This document shows positions 33,733 through 43,904 of a stretch of DNA of 64,000 nt, piece after piece. Below the pieces are notes generated by a model, which was given only the letters and a program-made list of their open reading frames with translations, ran no database searches and was not told the DNA's origin. A program made the position numbers and the translations under genes. The stretch spans positions 1,822,001-1,886,000 of the forward strand of contig NZ_CP028083.1 of assembly GCF_005491425.1 (NCBI RefSeq), read 5' to 3'. Every line of letters starts with the position of its first letter. Position 1 is the first letter of the stretch. Source of the stretch: Lysinibacillus sp. SGAir0095. Lineage in GTDB: Bacteria; Bacillota; Bacilli; Bacillales_A; Planococcaceae.

Positions 33733-34671
33733 ATGCAAACAAGAGAAATTCCAAGAGGCATTTTAGGTTTTCCGGTTACACCAATGAATGATGATTTATC
33801 AATTGATTATGTAGCTTTTCAACGTAATGTTGAATTTTTAATTGAAAATGGATTAGAGTCACTTTTTATAGCGTGTGGAGCAGGGGAATTACATGCGATT
33901 AATAATGAAGAATATGAGCAATTAATAATTAAAGCAAAAGAGGTTGTAAAAGGGAGAGTTCCAATCTACACAGGAGTGGGTGGGAACATCACAAGTGCAT
34001 TACAGCAAACAAAATTATCTGCACAGCATCAGCTGGATGGATATTTAATCCTGCCACCTTACTTAATAGATCCCTCTCAAGATGGAATCTATGAATATGT
34101 AAAAACAATTGCAGAAAGCACTGAACTAAATGCAATTGTCTATCAACGTGATAACTGTGTACTGACATTAGAGACGCTAAAAAAATTAGCTAAAATACCA
34201 CAGCTTAAAGGATTTAAAGACGGTGTAGGGAATATAGAAGTAAATGTTGAGTTTACTCAATATTTGGGTGACAGATTTGTCTGGATCAACGGAATGCCCC
34301 TTGCAGAGGTAACAATGCCTACTTATGTGAATATAGGCTATGACACATATTCATCGGCCATTTCAAACTATATCCCGTATGTCTCAAAACAATACTTTGA
34401 AGCGTTAAAAAATGGAGATAAGCAAAAGGTTAGCGAAATCTATGAGGATATTATTTTTCCAATCCATACGATTCGTAAGCAAAAGAAAGGCTATGCAGTT
34501 TCACTAATTAAAGCTGGAATGCAAATTGTTGGTTTACCGGTAAATAACAATGTAAGACCGCCTATTGCCCCAGTAGAGCCTGAGCATTATGAAGCACTCA
34601 AAGCGATTATTGCAAAAGCAGAGGAAAAATACGGGAAGTTAAAAGGAGATGAATCTTATGTCGGTAACTAA
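33733..34671 (+). CDS. kdgD: 5-dehydro-4-deoxyglucarate dehydratase KdgD
   Basis: 312 residues of the DapA/NAL TIM-barrel family. The Schiff-base Lys is in '[14 protein letters not shown]' and the Tyr in '[10 protein letters not shown]'. The N-terminal '[23 protein letters not shown]' with '[12 protein letters not shown]' matches KdgD/YcbC rather than DapA. It decarboxylates and dehydrates 5-keto-4-deoxyglucarate to 2,5-dioxopentanoate. It overlaps the start of the dehydrogenase gene. AAGAAGG precedes the ATG. Confidence 0.92.
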   Translation: MQTREIPRGILGFPVTPMNDDLSIDYVAFQRNVEFLIENGLESLFIACGAGELHAINNEEYEQLIIKAKEVVKGRVPIYTGVGGNITSALQQTKLSAQHQLDGYLILPPYLIDPSQDGIYEYVKTIAESTELNAIVYQRDNCVLTLETLKKLAKIPQLKGFKDGVGNIEVNVEFTQYLGDRFVWINGMPLAEVTMPTYVNIGYDTYSSAISNYIPYVSKQYFEALKNGDKQKVSEIYEDIIFPIHTIRKQKKGYAVSLIKAGMQIVGLPVNNNVRPPIAPVEPEHYEALKAIIAKAEEKYGKLKGDESYVGN

Positions 34672-36118
34672 TCAAGAGCAGGCTGTGAAAGTCTACGGGA
34701 ACTACATTAATGGAGAATGGAGAAATTCAGCTACTGGTCAAGTAACTGAGAGTACCAATCCAGCAAACCCTTCTGAGGTAGTAGGTGTTGTACAAAAGTC
34801 TTCCATTGAAGAAGTAAATGAAGCTTTTACAGCTGCAAATGAAGCGCATAAATCATGGAGTCGACTTGCTGGTCCAACACGTGGTGATTACTTGCTAAAA
34901 GTATCCAATATCTTGGAAGAGCGATTAGACGAAATCGCATTAACGATGACGAAAGAAATGGGGAAAACTTTTCCTGAAGCAAAAGGGGAAGCAGCACGTG
35001 GAGTAGCCATTTTACGCTATTATGCAGGTGAAGGTATGCGTTCAACAGGAGATGTTATTCCATCAAGCGACCCAGATGCGATGATGTTTACAAAACGTAC
35101 TTCACTAGGAGTTGTTGGTGTCATTACACCGTGGAATTTCCCAATAGCTATTCCAATTTGGAAAATGGCCCCTGCACTTGTTTACGGAAACACAGTAGTT
35201 TTAAAACCGGCGAATGAGACATCTGTCACTGCGGCAAAAATTATAGAGTGCTTCGAACAAGCAAATCTTCCGAAGGGTGTTATTAACTTAGTAACTGGTT
35301 CAGGTGCAGTAATTGGAGATGCAATGCTAGCGAATCCATATATTAATGCAGTGACTTTTACTGGTTCAAACACAGTAGGAAAACAGATTGGGCAACAAGC
35401 ATTTGATAGAGGAATTAAGTACCAGCTTGAGATGGGTGGAAAAAATCCGGTTATTGTAACAGAAGACGCTGATTTAGATCTTGCTGTCGAAGCGACAATT
35501 AGTGGAGGATTAAAGTCTACTGGACAAAAATGTACGGCAACGAGTCGGGTCATCGTTCATGAAGCTGTCTATGAAGAATTTAAAAAGAAACTAGTAAAAG
35601 AAACAGCGAAAATTACAGTAGGTAACGGGGAAGATTCTTCAACTTGGATGGGACCTTGTGCAAGTTCCTCTCAGTTAGAAACGGTATTATCTTATATCGA
35701 AATTGGTCAACAAGAAGGTGCCTTGTTGCTGCAAGGTGGAGAACGTGTTGAAAGTGAAGGCTATTTTGTTACGCCGGCCATTTTCGAAAATGTTGCGCCA
35801 GATATGCGTATAGCACGAGAAGAAATCTTCGGACCGGTACTATGCTTGATGAAAGTTTCAAGTATGGAAGAGGCTGTTGAATTAGCGAATGATTCAGAGT
35901 TTGGTTTAAGTGCATCCATCTTTACAACTAACATCCAAAAAATGTTGAAATTCATTAATGAAATGGATGCAGGATTGGTTCGCGTCAATGCTGAAAGTGC
36001 CGGAGTTGAGTTGCAGGCACCATTTGGTGGAATGAAACAATCTAGTTCTCATTCACGTGAACAAGGTCGAGCTGCCATTGAATTCTTCACATCAATTAAA
36101 ACAATTTTTGTGAAGTAA
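34658..36118 (+). CDS. 2-oxoglutarate semialdehyde (2,5-dioxovalerate) dehydrogenase
   Basis: 486-residue aldehyde dehydrogenase. The catalytic Cys is in '[17 protein letters not shown]' and the general-base Glu in '[12 protein letters not shown]'. '[12 protein letters not shown]' is the NAD(P)-binding turn. It oxidises 2,5-dioxopentanoate from KdgD to 2-oxoglutarate, completing the route to the TCA cycle (YcbD-type by context). ATG 34658 follows AAAGGAG and overlaps the kdgD end. Confidence 0.92.
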   Translation: MSVTNQEQAVKVYGNYINGEWRNSATGQVTESTNPANPSEVVGVVQKSSIEEVNEAFTAANEAHKSWSRLAGPTRGDYLLKVSNILEERLDEIALTMTKEMGKTFPEAKGEAARGVAILRYYAGEGMRSTGDVIPSSDPDAMMFTKRTSLGVVGVITPWNFPIAIPIWKMAPALVYGNTVVLKPANETSVTAAKIIECFEQANLPKGVINLVTGSGAVIGDAMLANPYINAVTFTGSNTVGKQIGQQAFDRGIKYQLEMGGKNPVIVTEDADLDLAVEATISGGLKSTGQKCTATSRVIVHEAVYEEFKKKLVKETAKITVGNGEDSSTWMGPCASSSQLETVLSYIEIGQQEGALLLQGGERVESEGYFVTPAIFENVAPDMRIAREEIFGPVLCLMKVSSMEEAVELANDSEFGLSASIFTTNIQKMLKFINEMDAGLVRVNAESAGVELQAPFGGMKQSSSHSREQGRAAIEFFTSIKTIFVK

Positions 36119-36124
36119 TGTTAG

Positions 36125-37432
36125 ATGAAAGATTCAAAAATTCGGTATCGAATTCTCATGATTGTATTTTTTATAACAGCATTAAGCTTTGCCGATCGTG
36201 CGGTTGTCTCTATTGCCTCGGATGCAATTAGTGAAGACTTTCAGATCGATGGGATAGTACTGGGATATATATTCTCAGCATTTAGTTTGACATATGTCAT
36301 CGCACAAATCCCGGGTGGGGTGCTTGTTGATAAGTTTGGTCCGAAAAGAATTCATATGATATTAATAACTGTCTGGACAGTACTTTTACTTAGCCATGGT
36401 ATAACACCATGGCTTCCTATATCTATAATGGCGACTTTCTTTATTATTTTACGCGCTTTAACAGGGCTTGTCAGTGCACCGATGTTTTCTGTCAATTCCC
36501 GTGTTGTTGCTGAATGGTTTCCCGTAAAGGAACGTGCATTCGCAACTTCCATCTACACATCATCCCAGTATTTATCGATTGTATTGTTTGCACCACTATT
36601 TGGGTTCATATCAATGAGATATGATTGGTCTATTATATTTTGGATGATGGCACTCGCTATGGGATTGATATTAATCATTTGGATAGGGTATTTTAAATTG
36701 CCGGCAGAGCATCCAAAGACCTCCGAGACAGAGAGATTATTAATACTAGAGAAAAAAGTTCTTCAGCCAGAAGAGAAAAAATTAAATGTTTTTGATAAGA
36801 AACCAGTTCGTCAGCTACTAACAAATAAGATGACAATCGGTATCTACATTGGACAGTACTGTTCGGCTGTCATCAATTACTTTTTTATGACTTGGTTTCC
36901 GCTATATCTGATAAACACATTTGATGTTTCAATCGTCCAAACTAGTATATATATGATTTTTCCAGCTCTAGGTGCTTTTGTTGGCTCCCTAATGGCAGGT
37001 TTTCTATCAGATCGATTGCTGAGAAGGGGTTATTCACATACATTTTCGCGGAAATTACCCATTACGGTTGGGTTAATAGCTAGCTCTCTCATAGTCAGTT
37101 TATTATGGATTCAATCCGTTGTTGGAGCAGTTATTTGTATGACAATTGTATTGTGGGGAAGAGGGTTTAGTGGATTAGGCTGGACCTTAGTGACAGAAAC
37201 GGTTTCAAAACAGTTTATTGGCATACACAGTGGTATTTTTAATACATTTTCTAACTTATCCGGAATAACTACCCCTATTGTTATTGGTTTTTTATACGAG
37301 TTGCAACAGAATTTTAATGGGGCAATTTTGTTTATAGGAATCCATAGCTTACTTGCAATTGCAAGTTATCATCTTCTTGTCGGGAAGATTCAAGAGTTTG
37401 AAATTAAATTTAGAGTTTTGGAGGATTCATAA
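36125..37432 (+). CDS. gudP: Glucarate/galactarate MFS transporter (GudP-like)
   Basis: 435 residues and 12 membrane helices of the MFS anion:cation symporter group: '[24 protein letters not shown]', '[29 protein letters not shown]' and '[23 protein letters not shown]'. Its place between the semialdehyde dehydrogenase and gudD matches Bacillus ycbE. It imports glucarate and galactarate with protons by family. The stop codon overlaps the gudD start (TAATG). The cluster thus encodes two uptake systems, this one and TctABC. Confidence 0.9.
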   Translation: MKDSKIRYRILMIVFFITALSFADRAVVSIASDAISEDFQIDGIVLGYIFSAFSLTYVIAQIPGGVLVDKFGPKRIHMILITVWTVLLLSHGITPWLPISIMATFFIILRALTGLVSAPMFSVNSRVVAEWFPVKERAFATSIYTSSQYLSIVLFAPLFGFISMRYDWSIIFWMMALAMGLILIIWIGYFKLPAEHPKTSETERLLILEKKVLQPEEKKLNVFDKKPVRQLLTNKMTIGIYIGQYCSAVINYFFMTWFPLYLINTFDVSIVQTSIYMIFPALGAFVGSLMAGFLSDRLLRRGYSHTFSRKLPITVGLIASSLIVSLLWIQSVVGAVICMTIVLWGRGFSGLGWTLVTETVSKQFIGIHSGIFNTFSNLSGITTPIVIGFLYELQQNFNGAILFIGIHSLLAIASYHLLVGKIQEFEIKFRVLEDS

Positions 37433-38778
37433 TGGAAACGGCAAATCTTACTTCTACTATACCTGTTATTAAAGATGTGAAAGTGTTCCCAGTAGCAGGA
37501 TATGACAGTATGTTGTTAAATTTAAGTGGAGCCCATAGCCCATTTTTCACGCGTAATATATTAGTATTAGAAGATAGTACGGGAAATATTGGAGTTGGAG
37601 AAGTTCCAGGCGGTGAAGAAATTACTAAAACACTTGAAGAAGCAGCAACACTAATAGTAGGTAAAAAAATAGGTCAATATAAATCTATACTTTCATCGAT
37701 TCGCCAACAATTTTCCTACAAGGATAAAGGTGGTCGAGGATTACAAACTTTTGATTTACGTACTACAATTCATGTGGTCACAGCAGTAGAATCTGCGTTA
37801 CTTGATCTACTAGGGAAGCACCTAGAAGTACCGGTATGTGATTTATTGGGTGATGGCCGTCAACGTGAGAGTGTTAAAATGTTGGGCTATCTGTTTTATA
37901 TCGGCGACCGCAACAAAACGAATTTACCATATCTTACAGGTGAAGGTGCCGAGGATGATTGGACATACTTGCGTCATCAGGAAGCGTTGACGCCTGAAGC
38001 AATTGTAAAGTTAGCTGAAGCAGCCTTTGAGCGATACGGGTTTGAGGATTTTAAATTAAAAGGCGGCGTCTTATCACCTGAAGAGGAAATGGATGCAATT
38101 GAAGCACTAGTCAATCGATTTCCGAAAGCTAGAATTACGCTTGATCCCAATGGAGGGTGGACATTAGAAGAAGCAGTAAGTGTCATGAAAGAACGCGGGC
38201 ACTTACTAGCATATGCTGAAGATCCATGTGGTGCTGAAAATGGCTATTCTTCTAGAGAGATCATGGCAGAATTTAAGCGTCGTACAGGTTTAAAAACAGC
38301 CACGAATATGGTGGCAACAGATTGGCGTCAACTTGGCCATGCACATAGCTTGCAGTCAGTCGATATTCCTTTGGCAGATCCACACTTTTGGACAATGGAA
38401 GGCTCGGTTAAGGTAGCGCAACTATGTCATGAATGGGGATACACTTGGGGTTCTCATTCGAATAACCATTTTGATATTTCACTTGCAATGTTTACCCATG
38501 TTGCTGCTGCAGCTCCAGGTGACATTACAGCCATTGATACACACTGGATTTGGCAAGATGGTCAACGTTTAACAAAGGAACCATTTAATATTAAGAATGG
38601 GGAAGTAGTTGTACCAACGAAACCAGGATTAGGTGTAGAGCTCGATTGGCATGAATTAACAAAAGCTCATCAATTATATAATGATCATGGACTTGGTACT
38701 CGGGATGACTCCGTCGCTATGCAGTATTTAATACCGAATTGGAAATTTAATCCGAAAAAGCCTTGTCTAATTCGCTAA
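37432..38778 (+). CDS. gudD: Glucarate dehydratase GudD
   Basis: 448 residues of the enolase superfamily. The KxK acid/base pair is in '[17 protein letters not shown]', metal ligands are in 'ITLDPNGGW', '[11 protein letters not shown]' and '[10 protein letters not shown]', and the His base is in '[13 protein letters not shown]'. It dehydrates D-glucarate to 5-keto-4-deoxyglucarate, converging with GarD. The length matches Bacillus YcbF. It is coupled to gudP by the overlapping TAATG. Confidence 0.95.
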   Translation: METANLTSTIPVIKDVKVFPVAGYDSMLLNLSGAHSPFFTRNILVLEDSTGNIGVGEVPGGEEITKTLEEAATLIVGKKIGQYKSILSSIRQQFSYKDKGGRGLQTFDLRTTIHVVTAVESALLDLLGKHLEVPVCDLLGDGRQRESVKMLGYLFYIGDRNKTNLPYLTGEGAEDDWTYLRHQEALTPEAIVKLAEAAFERYGFEDFKLKGGVLSPEEEMDAIEALVNRFPKARITLDPNGGWTLEEAVSVMKERGHLLAYAEDPCGAENGYSSREIMAEFKRRTGLKTATNMVATDWRQLGHAHSLQSVDIPLADPHFWTMEGSVKVAQLCHEWGYTWGSHSNNHFDISLAMFTHVAAAAPGDITAIDTHWIWQDGQRLTKEPFNIKNGEVVVPTKPGLGVELDWHELTKAHQLYNDHGLGTRDDSVAMQYLIPNWKFNPKKPCLIR

Positions 38779-38847
38779 TAAATTCAGTTCTATTTCATAT
38801 ATAGTATAATAAATCATGTAGATGACAGGATAGGTGAGTGAATTAGA

Positions 38848-39528
38848 TTGAATAAATTTTCGTCTGGAAATATTAAACGAACAACACTTTCTCAGCAGGT
38901 GCTTGATAATATCGTAAATTTATTAATGAGTGGTCAATTAAAACCAGGGGATCGATTGCCATCAGAATTCGAGCTTATGGAGCAATTCGCAGTGAGTCGG
39001 CCTGTATTAAGAGAGTCACTAAGCGCACTGGAAACGTTAGAAATTGTTACCCGAAAACCAAGAGATGGTACCATTATCAATGATAAAATTAGCAGCTCTC
39101 CTTTCAAAGCGATGTTGGCTCTATCTATTAACGATGTACCTGCTATTATTGAAGCGCGAATGGTCCTGGAATTGGGTCTTGTCACGATGGCTTGTGAAAA
39201 AATAACGGATGAAGAGTTAGAAAGACTAAAACGTACGATTGATTTGATTGAAGAAAATCGAGATAAAGATTACGGTTATTTGGACCAGGAATTCCATCGC
39301 ATTATAGCAGAAGCAGCAGAAAACCCTGTTGTGGAAGGAATGATTGTTGCGTTGTTAATCGCACATAAGAAAACGGATAGCCTAATTACTTATCGTGACC
39401 CAGATCTCACAATTGAGCATCACTTGGCAATATACTTGGCATTGAAACAAAGAGATCACATTGCAGCCTATAATGCAATGTATAAACATTTATCCTTTGT
39501 TCGTTCCAAAATTTTAGGTAAGCTATAA
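38848..39528 (+). CDS. GntR (FadR/FCD) regulator of the sugar-acid cluster
   Basis: 226 residues. The N-terminal winged helix is 'LMSGQLKPGDRLPSEFELMEQFAVSRPVLRESLSALETLEIVTRKPRDGTII'. The C-terminal FCD ligand domain has 'EARMVLELGLVTMACEK', 'DQEFHRIIAEAAENPVVEGMI' and 'HLAIYLALKQRDHIAAYNAMYKHL', with Asp/His metal-ligand positions. By position it corresponds to Bacillus YcbG. It probably represses at the TTGTCTTACAA sites at 28039 and 33672, with sugar acid or a degradation product as inducer (inference). TTG start after AGGTGAG. Confidence 0.88.
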   Translation: MNKFSSGNIKRTTLSQQVLDNIVNLLMSGQLKPGDRLPSEFELMEQFAVSRPVLRESLSALETLEIVTRKPRDGTIINDKISSSPFKAMLALSINDVPAIIEARMVLELGLVTMACEKITDEELERLKRTIDLIEENRDKDYGYLDQEFHRIIAEAAENPVVEGMIVALLIAHKKTDSLITYRDPDLTIEHHLAIYLALKQRDHIAAYNAMYKHLSFVRSKILGKL

Positions 39529-39544
39529 AAATGCATATAATTGG

Positions 39545-39581
39545 AAAAAAGCGACACCGAATAAAGGTGATCGCTTTTTTG
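39545..39581 (+). terminator. Terminator after GntR gene
   Basis: AAAAAAGCGACACC pairs with GGTGATCGCTTTTTT with one bulge. Confidence 0.8.
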
Positions 39582-39629
39582 TGTCGAATTTTATTATTTG
39601 ATAACGGTTAAGTGAGGTGAGATGTTCGG

Positions 39630-40460
39630 GTGATTCATTTAGTAATTGGAACTACAGCAACAAATAGTTTGAAGCTAAGTTTTAGAAAGAAAAATCATCA
39701 AATTATAGGGTTTCCTATTGATTTTTCGGTAGGCCCCTTGACAGATTTACATAATACTGGCGGCATAAACGATCACTTTTCCTGGCTGAGTCATTCCTTT
39801 AAGACAAGTAGAAGAAACATTGAAGAGGATAAAAGAAACTATCAGCAAGCATTACAAAAGCTTTTTGAAATAGAGGATGGAGAGCAAGTGACCATCTGGA
39901 CTTGTGAAAATGCAACAGAGCAAGTGGCTCTTCGGTTGTTCAGTTATGTATTGAAAGAGAAACAAGTGGAGTTATTTTTAGTAAACACATTTAAAGCCAT
40001 GCACGAATACTACAAAGATAAGAATTGTCGGGTTGATATTCGTCATACAGGGGAATGTAACACTGACATACTTAAACATTTTTATGAGAATTCAAGATAC
40101 CCGATTTCTGATGAAATAAAAGGTAAATACGAACAAGAGGGGGAAGAATTACTAAATAGTAGGAGTTACTTTCGTACTTGGCGCCAAGGGAAAATCGTAG
40201 AGGAACCTGAAAGTGGAGAAGATTCGTTTATTTTGGGATGTGCTAGAAGACTTCACAAAGAACGTGGCAACCTGGGATTTATCGAAGCGATTAGACTAGT
40301 TGGGTTAGTACTGGGGGAATCGGCGCATACATTATCGGATGCTTGGATTGAATACCGGGTACGCTCACTTATTCATTCGGGCAAATTGGTTTATGAAGGT
40401 AACCTGAAATCGATGAGTACATACAAAATTAAAGTAGCAGAAAGCTTGAAACGAGGATAG
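39630..40460 (+). CDS. DUF1835/DUF3658-type protein
   Basis: 276 residues. The N-terminal 'MIHLVIGTTATNSLKLSFRKKNHQIIGFPIDFSVGPLTDLHN' and 'QVTIWTCENATEQVALRLFSYVL' fit DUF1835. The C-terminal region 'RRLHKERGNLGFIEAIRLVGLVLGESAHTLSDAWIEYRVRSLIHSGKLVYEG' fits DUF3658. Cytosolic, function unknown. GTG 39630 follows GAGGTGAG. The damaged DUF5412 gene follows four bases downstream. Confidence 0.75.
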   Translation: MIHLVIGTTATNSLKLSFRKKNHQIIGFPIDFSVGPLTDLHNTGGINDHFSWLSHSFKTSRRNIEEDKRNYQQALQKLFEIEDGEQVTIWTCENATEQVALRLFSYVLKEKQVELFLVNTFKAMHEYYKDKNCRVDIRHTGECNTDILKHFYENSRYPISDEIKGKYEQEGEELLNSRSYFRTWRQGKIVEEPESGEDSFILGCARRLHKERGNLGFIEAIRLVGLVLGESAHTLSDAWIEYRVRSLIHSGKLVYEGNLKSMSTYKIKVAESLKRG

Positions 40461-40463
40461 CTA

Positions 40464-40857
40464 TTGAAAACATCAAAGAAGAAGCTCTCACTGATCTGTA
40501 TTTTTGCATTTACGTTCATGATTCTAATAGGTATGGCTATTTATGATATTCTGATGGGTGAATTAGATGAACTAACAGATGGCGAGTTATTGTCAGAATA
40601 TCCATCACCCAAAAACGATTATACTGCTAAAGCTTATCTAGACAGAGGTGGATCACTGTCAAGAGCAGACAATTAGACTGGAAATAGATTTTGGGAAGGA
40701 AAAGAGAAAAATCTATTGGAAGTATGATGAGAGCAAAGCGAATGTAGAATGGCTAGATAATGTGACAATTAAAATAAATGACCAAACTCTAAATATATTT
40801 AACGATAAGTATGATTGGCGACAGGATCCTGACTGGGAAGTGAATAGAAGGAGTTAG
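40464..40857 (+). pseudogene. Frameshifted DUF5412 gene
   Basis: The first frame gives an N-terminal membrane helix and 'LLSEYPSPKNDYTAKAYLDRGG', the DUF5412 hallmark, then stops at 40676. The remaining domain ('IRLEIDFGKEKRKIYWKYDESKANVEWLDNVTIKIND') continues in another frame from about 40645 to 40857. The central beta segment found in intact relatives (such as 23470-24024) is missing. This looks like a short internal deletion that shifted the frame. A sequencing error is possible but would not explain the missing segment. Confidence 0.75.
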
Positions 40858-40925
40858 TTAATTCTTTCTTAAAGATTTATTAGGAAGACACGAAAGTTAA
40901 TTCCATATCCACCAATATAAAGAAT

Positions 40926-40966
40926 GGACATTACATACTAAATTAATAATATGTAATGTCCTTTTG
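40926..40966. terminator. Convergent terminator
   Basis: GGACATTACATA pairs with TATGTAATGTCC and is followed by TTTTG. It lies between the pseudogene and the minus-strand MCP gene. Confidence 0.75.
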
Positions 40967-41007
40967 ATTCAACTATTTTTTGGTTTCGATTAAATAACAA
41001 CTACTAA

Positions 41008-42984
41008 CTAATATTTAAATTTGGAAATTAGCAACTGTAACTCTTCAGCCATTTCTGTCAAAGCATGAGCTGAAGCAGAAATTTCTTCCATTGCTGCCAG
41101 TTGCTGTTGTGCGGATGCTGCTACCTGTTCTGATGCTGCGGCATTGCCTTGTGCCAATAAAGCATTTTCATTAACTCGTTCAGTAGTATCCTGTATAGAA
41201 GCAGACACCTGTTGAACAGTTGCCGAGACCTCTTCCATTTGAGGAGTTACTTTATTCATCGTATCAATAATTCCATAGAATCTTGTTACAGCCTCATTGG
41301 AGATTGCCACGCCATTGTTCACTTCTTGTGTAACATGTGACATGATTTTAACCGTATTTTCCGTATCATTCTGTATGGCTGAAATAATATCTTGGATATC
41401 TTTTGCAGATTCCCTCGATTGTTCCGCTAACTTTTTCACTTCATTAGCTACAACTGCAAAGCCTTTTCCATGCTCACCAGCTCTTGCTGCTTCGATTGAA
41501 GCATTTAGTGATAATAGGTTAGTTTGTTCGGCAATGCCAGTAATGATTTTTAGAATTGAATCGACTTGTTTCGAACGCTCGGTCAATGATTGGATATTTT
41601 TATTCGATTCTAGGACCGACTCATGGATTGATTCCATTTGGTTGACGATTTTCCCTACTGATTCACCACCTGCTCGTGCTTGTTTTGATGCCTCTTGTGT
41701 AAGTTCTGTTACTTCTGACGAGGAGCTGGCGATATGAGTTGCACCATTGGATATTTCATTTAAAGCAAGGACACTGGACTCGACACTTTCTTTTTGCTTT
41801 TCTACACTAGCAGAAACATGTTGAATAGATGTTGAAACCTGTTCCGTTACAGCACTCGTTTCTTCGGAACTTGCTGATAATTCTTCCGCTGAAGCGGCAA
41901 CTTGTTCCGCATTCTGTTCTATATTGCGTAAAAGCGTTTTTAAATTTTCCTGCATAGTTATGAAAGCTTGTCCTAATTGTCCAATTTCATCAGTTGTTCT
42001 AATGTTAATGGACTCTGTAAGGTCACCGTTACTAATCGTTATGGCCTTTTCTTTTAAATTGTTTATTGGGGCAACAATCGATCGAATAATGAAATAAACA
42101 ATCGTAGCACCAATAATTAGAGCTATAACAATAACAAATATCGTTGCATTTAAAATAGGAGAAGCCGCATTGCTAATTTCAGAAGTATATAGGTTTCCGG
42201 CAACTTTCCATCCTGTCAGCTCATTGGTTGTAAAGCCCATAACTTTTGATCGACCATCTAATTCATATTCAAAATTACCGGATTGTCCATTATACATATT
42301 CTTATAGAATGATTCCTTTGCTTCTGTTCCAGCTTCATTTTCAGGATGGACAATATAATTTCCGTTTTTGTCTAATAGAAGAGCATAGCCTTCCTGACCG
42401 ATGTTTATTAATTCCGCTAACTCTTTAATATAACTCATCTTTAGATCTATTCCGATTACATTGGCCCCGTCACTGGTAGTTTGTGAGACGGCAACAACTA
42501 CCTCATTAGTAGTGACAGAAACATAGGGATCAGAAATAATTGCTTGTTCTTTTTGAGCTATGGCTTCTTTAAACCAGGACCTTTCCCTGGCATCAAAATC
42601 AGCTCCAACATCTGCATTCGGTATAATAAGAGAACCATCAGCGAGACCTATATAAATAGACTCTACCTCTGGATGTAATTCAATATATTGTTCTAAATAA
42701 TCTTCAATTTGTTGTGTGTTTTCTTTCTGTATACCGATGGTGTTCATTTGATTCGAAATCTTTCCGATGTCATGAATTTTTGGTGTAATCGCGTTGTCAA
42801 TTGAAAGGTTCAATATTTTCAGATTATCTTCAATGCCCTGTAGAAGTTCATTGTTGATGGCGTCTTTTGCTGCTATATATGATCGTGCCCCAATTATTAT
42901 CGAAGGTAAGATTAGTATAAAAGCAAATGCAAAAATCAGTTTTGGCTTAAGATTTCCAAGTTTAGGTAGTTTTCGTTTTCCCAT
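41008..42984 (-). CDS. Methyl-accepting chemotaxis protein with dCache sensor
   Basis: 658 residues: an N-terminal membrane helix ('[21 protein letters not shown]'), an extracellular double-Cache sensor (about 35-280, with '[14 protein letters not shown]', 'RSWFKEAI', '[39 protein letters not shown]'), a second helix ('[21 protein letters not shown]'), HAMP, and the methylated helices with the conserved hairpin '[41 protein letters not shown]'. It binds small molecules (amino acids or organic acids by family) and signals to CheA. A sigma-D-like promoter precedes it. Single gene. Confidence 0.95.
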   Translation of the reverse strand: MGKRKLPKLGNLKPKLIFAFAFILILPSIIIGARSYIAAKDAINNELLQGIEDNLKILNLSIDNAITPKIHDIGKISNQMNTIGIQKENTQQIEDYLEQYIELHPEVESIYIGLADGSLIIPNADVGADFDARERSWFKEAIAQKEQAIISDPYVSVTTNEVVVAVSQTTSDGANVIGIDLKMSYIKELAELINIGQEGYALLLDKNGNYIVHPENEAGTEAKESFYKNMYNGQSGNFEYELDGRSKVMGFTTNELTGWKVAGNLYTSEISNAASPILNATIFVIVIALIIGATIVYFIIRSIVAPINNLKEKAITISNGDLTESINIRTTDEIGQLGQAFITMQENLKTLLRNIEQNAEQVAASAEELSASSEETSAVTEQVSTSIQHVSASVEKQKESVESSVLALNEISNGATHIASSSSEVTELTQEASKQARAGGESVGKIVNQMESIHESVLESNKNIQSLTERSKQVDSILKIITGIAEQTNLLSLNASIEAARAGEHGKGFAVVANEVKKLAEQSRESAKDIQDIISAIQNDTENTVKIMSHVTQEVNNGVAISNEAVTRFYGIIDTMNKVTPQMEEVSATVQQVSASIQDTTERVNENALLAQGNAAASEQVAASAQQQLAAMEEISASAHALTEMAEELQLLISKFKY

Positions 42985-43054
42985 GTATTTATTCCCCTGT
43001 CTTTCTCATGTTAGTTTAATGGAGTATTAACTCAATAACATATCTACTATATAT

Positions 43055-43081
43055 TTATCGGATCAATATAGTTTTTACTTA
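43055..43081 (-). promoter_or_regulatory. Sigma-D-type promoter of MCP gene
   Basis: Read on the minus strand: TAAG, 15 bases, TCCGATAA, which matches the motility sigma factor consensus TAAA-N15-GCCGATAT with two or three mismatches. It is 70 bases upstream of the MCP start, as expected for a chemotaxis gene. Confidence 0.6.
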
Positions 43082-43106
43082 GTAGTTATTTGAAAATTAC
43101 TAATCC

Positions 43107-43133
43107 TAACTCTGTATTAATAATACAGAGTTA
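43107..43133. repeat. Perfect 27-bp palindrome
   Basis: 13-bp arms beginning TAACTCTGTATTA around one central base, without a T run. It lies between the divergent MCP gene and secreted-protein gene. It could be a regulator site or a weak terminator. Confidence 0.7.
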
Positions 43134-43238
43134 AGCAAAATTTAGGAGAAGGTGTTTAATTGATGGAAAGAGTATTGAAGGATTAAAAATTTATATTTTT
43201 GGACAATCTAAAGTAAAAACTAATTGAGGTAGGATAAG

Positions 43239-43757
43239 TTGAATAAGATTATCCCTTTTTTATTGGTAGTCATTAGCCTATTCTTAAGTGATGGAACTGT
43301 TTTTGCAAATACACAAAACACGACTCCTTATTTTGAGGATCATTCACGAAGAGTAGGGTATAAAACTGTAGATGAGGCGGTTAAAGAATTTGAAAACCAT
43401 TGTAATTGTGAGGTAAAGCTACCTGCCAAGATCCCTGAAATTCCTTTCACACATGAATTTGGCGCATTTACTAAAGATGAGAAAAATGGTGTGAATGATT
43501 TACTGCAAATTCGTTTTGTAAATAGAGAGATGAAAAATAATCTATTTAAAGTTGATATTCGTTCAAATAAATTAGACTATGAAGGTAAGGAATATTTACT
43601 TCAAGATGGAACTAAGGGCATGTATTTCGCAAATCATATCTTTTACTTTTTTGTCTTTGAAAAAAATAATTTGCAGTATGTCGTAAGTATTGATAAAAAT
43701 GTAAGTGATATAGATCCTCCAAAGGTATTATTGGACATTGCAAATTCAATTGAGTAA
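43239..43757 (+). CDS. Secreted protein, unknown
   Basis: 172 residues with a clear signal peptide ('IIPFLLVVISLFLSDGTVFA') and a probable cleavage after VFA. The mature domain includes a Cys pair (HCNCEVKLP) and the C-terminal 'NNLQYVVSIDKNVSDIDPPKVLLDIANSI', reminiscent of small DUF4367-like surface domains in bacilli. That resemblance is tentative. TTG start with GAGGTAGG upstream. Ends in a terminator at 43781. Confidence 0.6.
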   Translation: MNKIIPFLLVVISLFLSDGTVFANTQNTTPYFEDHSRRVGYKTVDEAVKEFENHCNCEVKLPAKIPEIPFTHEFGAFTKDEKNGVNDLLQIRFVNREMKNNLFKVDIRSNKLDYEGKEYLLQDGTKGMYFANHIFYFFVFEKNNLQYVVSIDKNVSDIDPPKVLLDIANSIE

Positions 43758-43780
43758 TCAACTAAATTTTGTTCACGAAA

Positions 43781-43817
43781 TGGGCATTTATCCTAGAAGG
43801 ATGATGCTCTTTTTTGT
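43781..43817 (+). terminator. Terminator of secreted-protein gene
   Basis: A stem pairing GGGCATTTATCCT with AGGATGATGCTC (imperfect), followed by T6. Confidence 0.65.
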
Positions 43818-43904
43818 TGAACTTATTTAGTATGATGTTGTAAAAATTAGGTGAAATTCAATAAATTGGAAGGTGAAGACTAAACAAGCTTTGACTATCG
43901 AGGA

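Noticed and set aside
41297-41737. Plus-strand open frame opposite the MCP signalling domain
   Set aside because: Arises from the repetitive helical codons on the other strand. No start signal or family.
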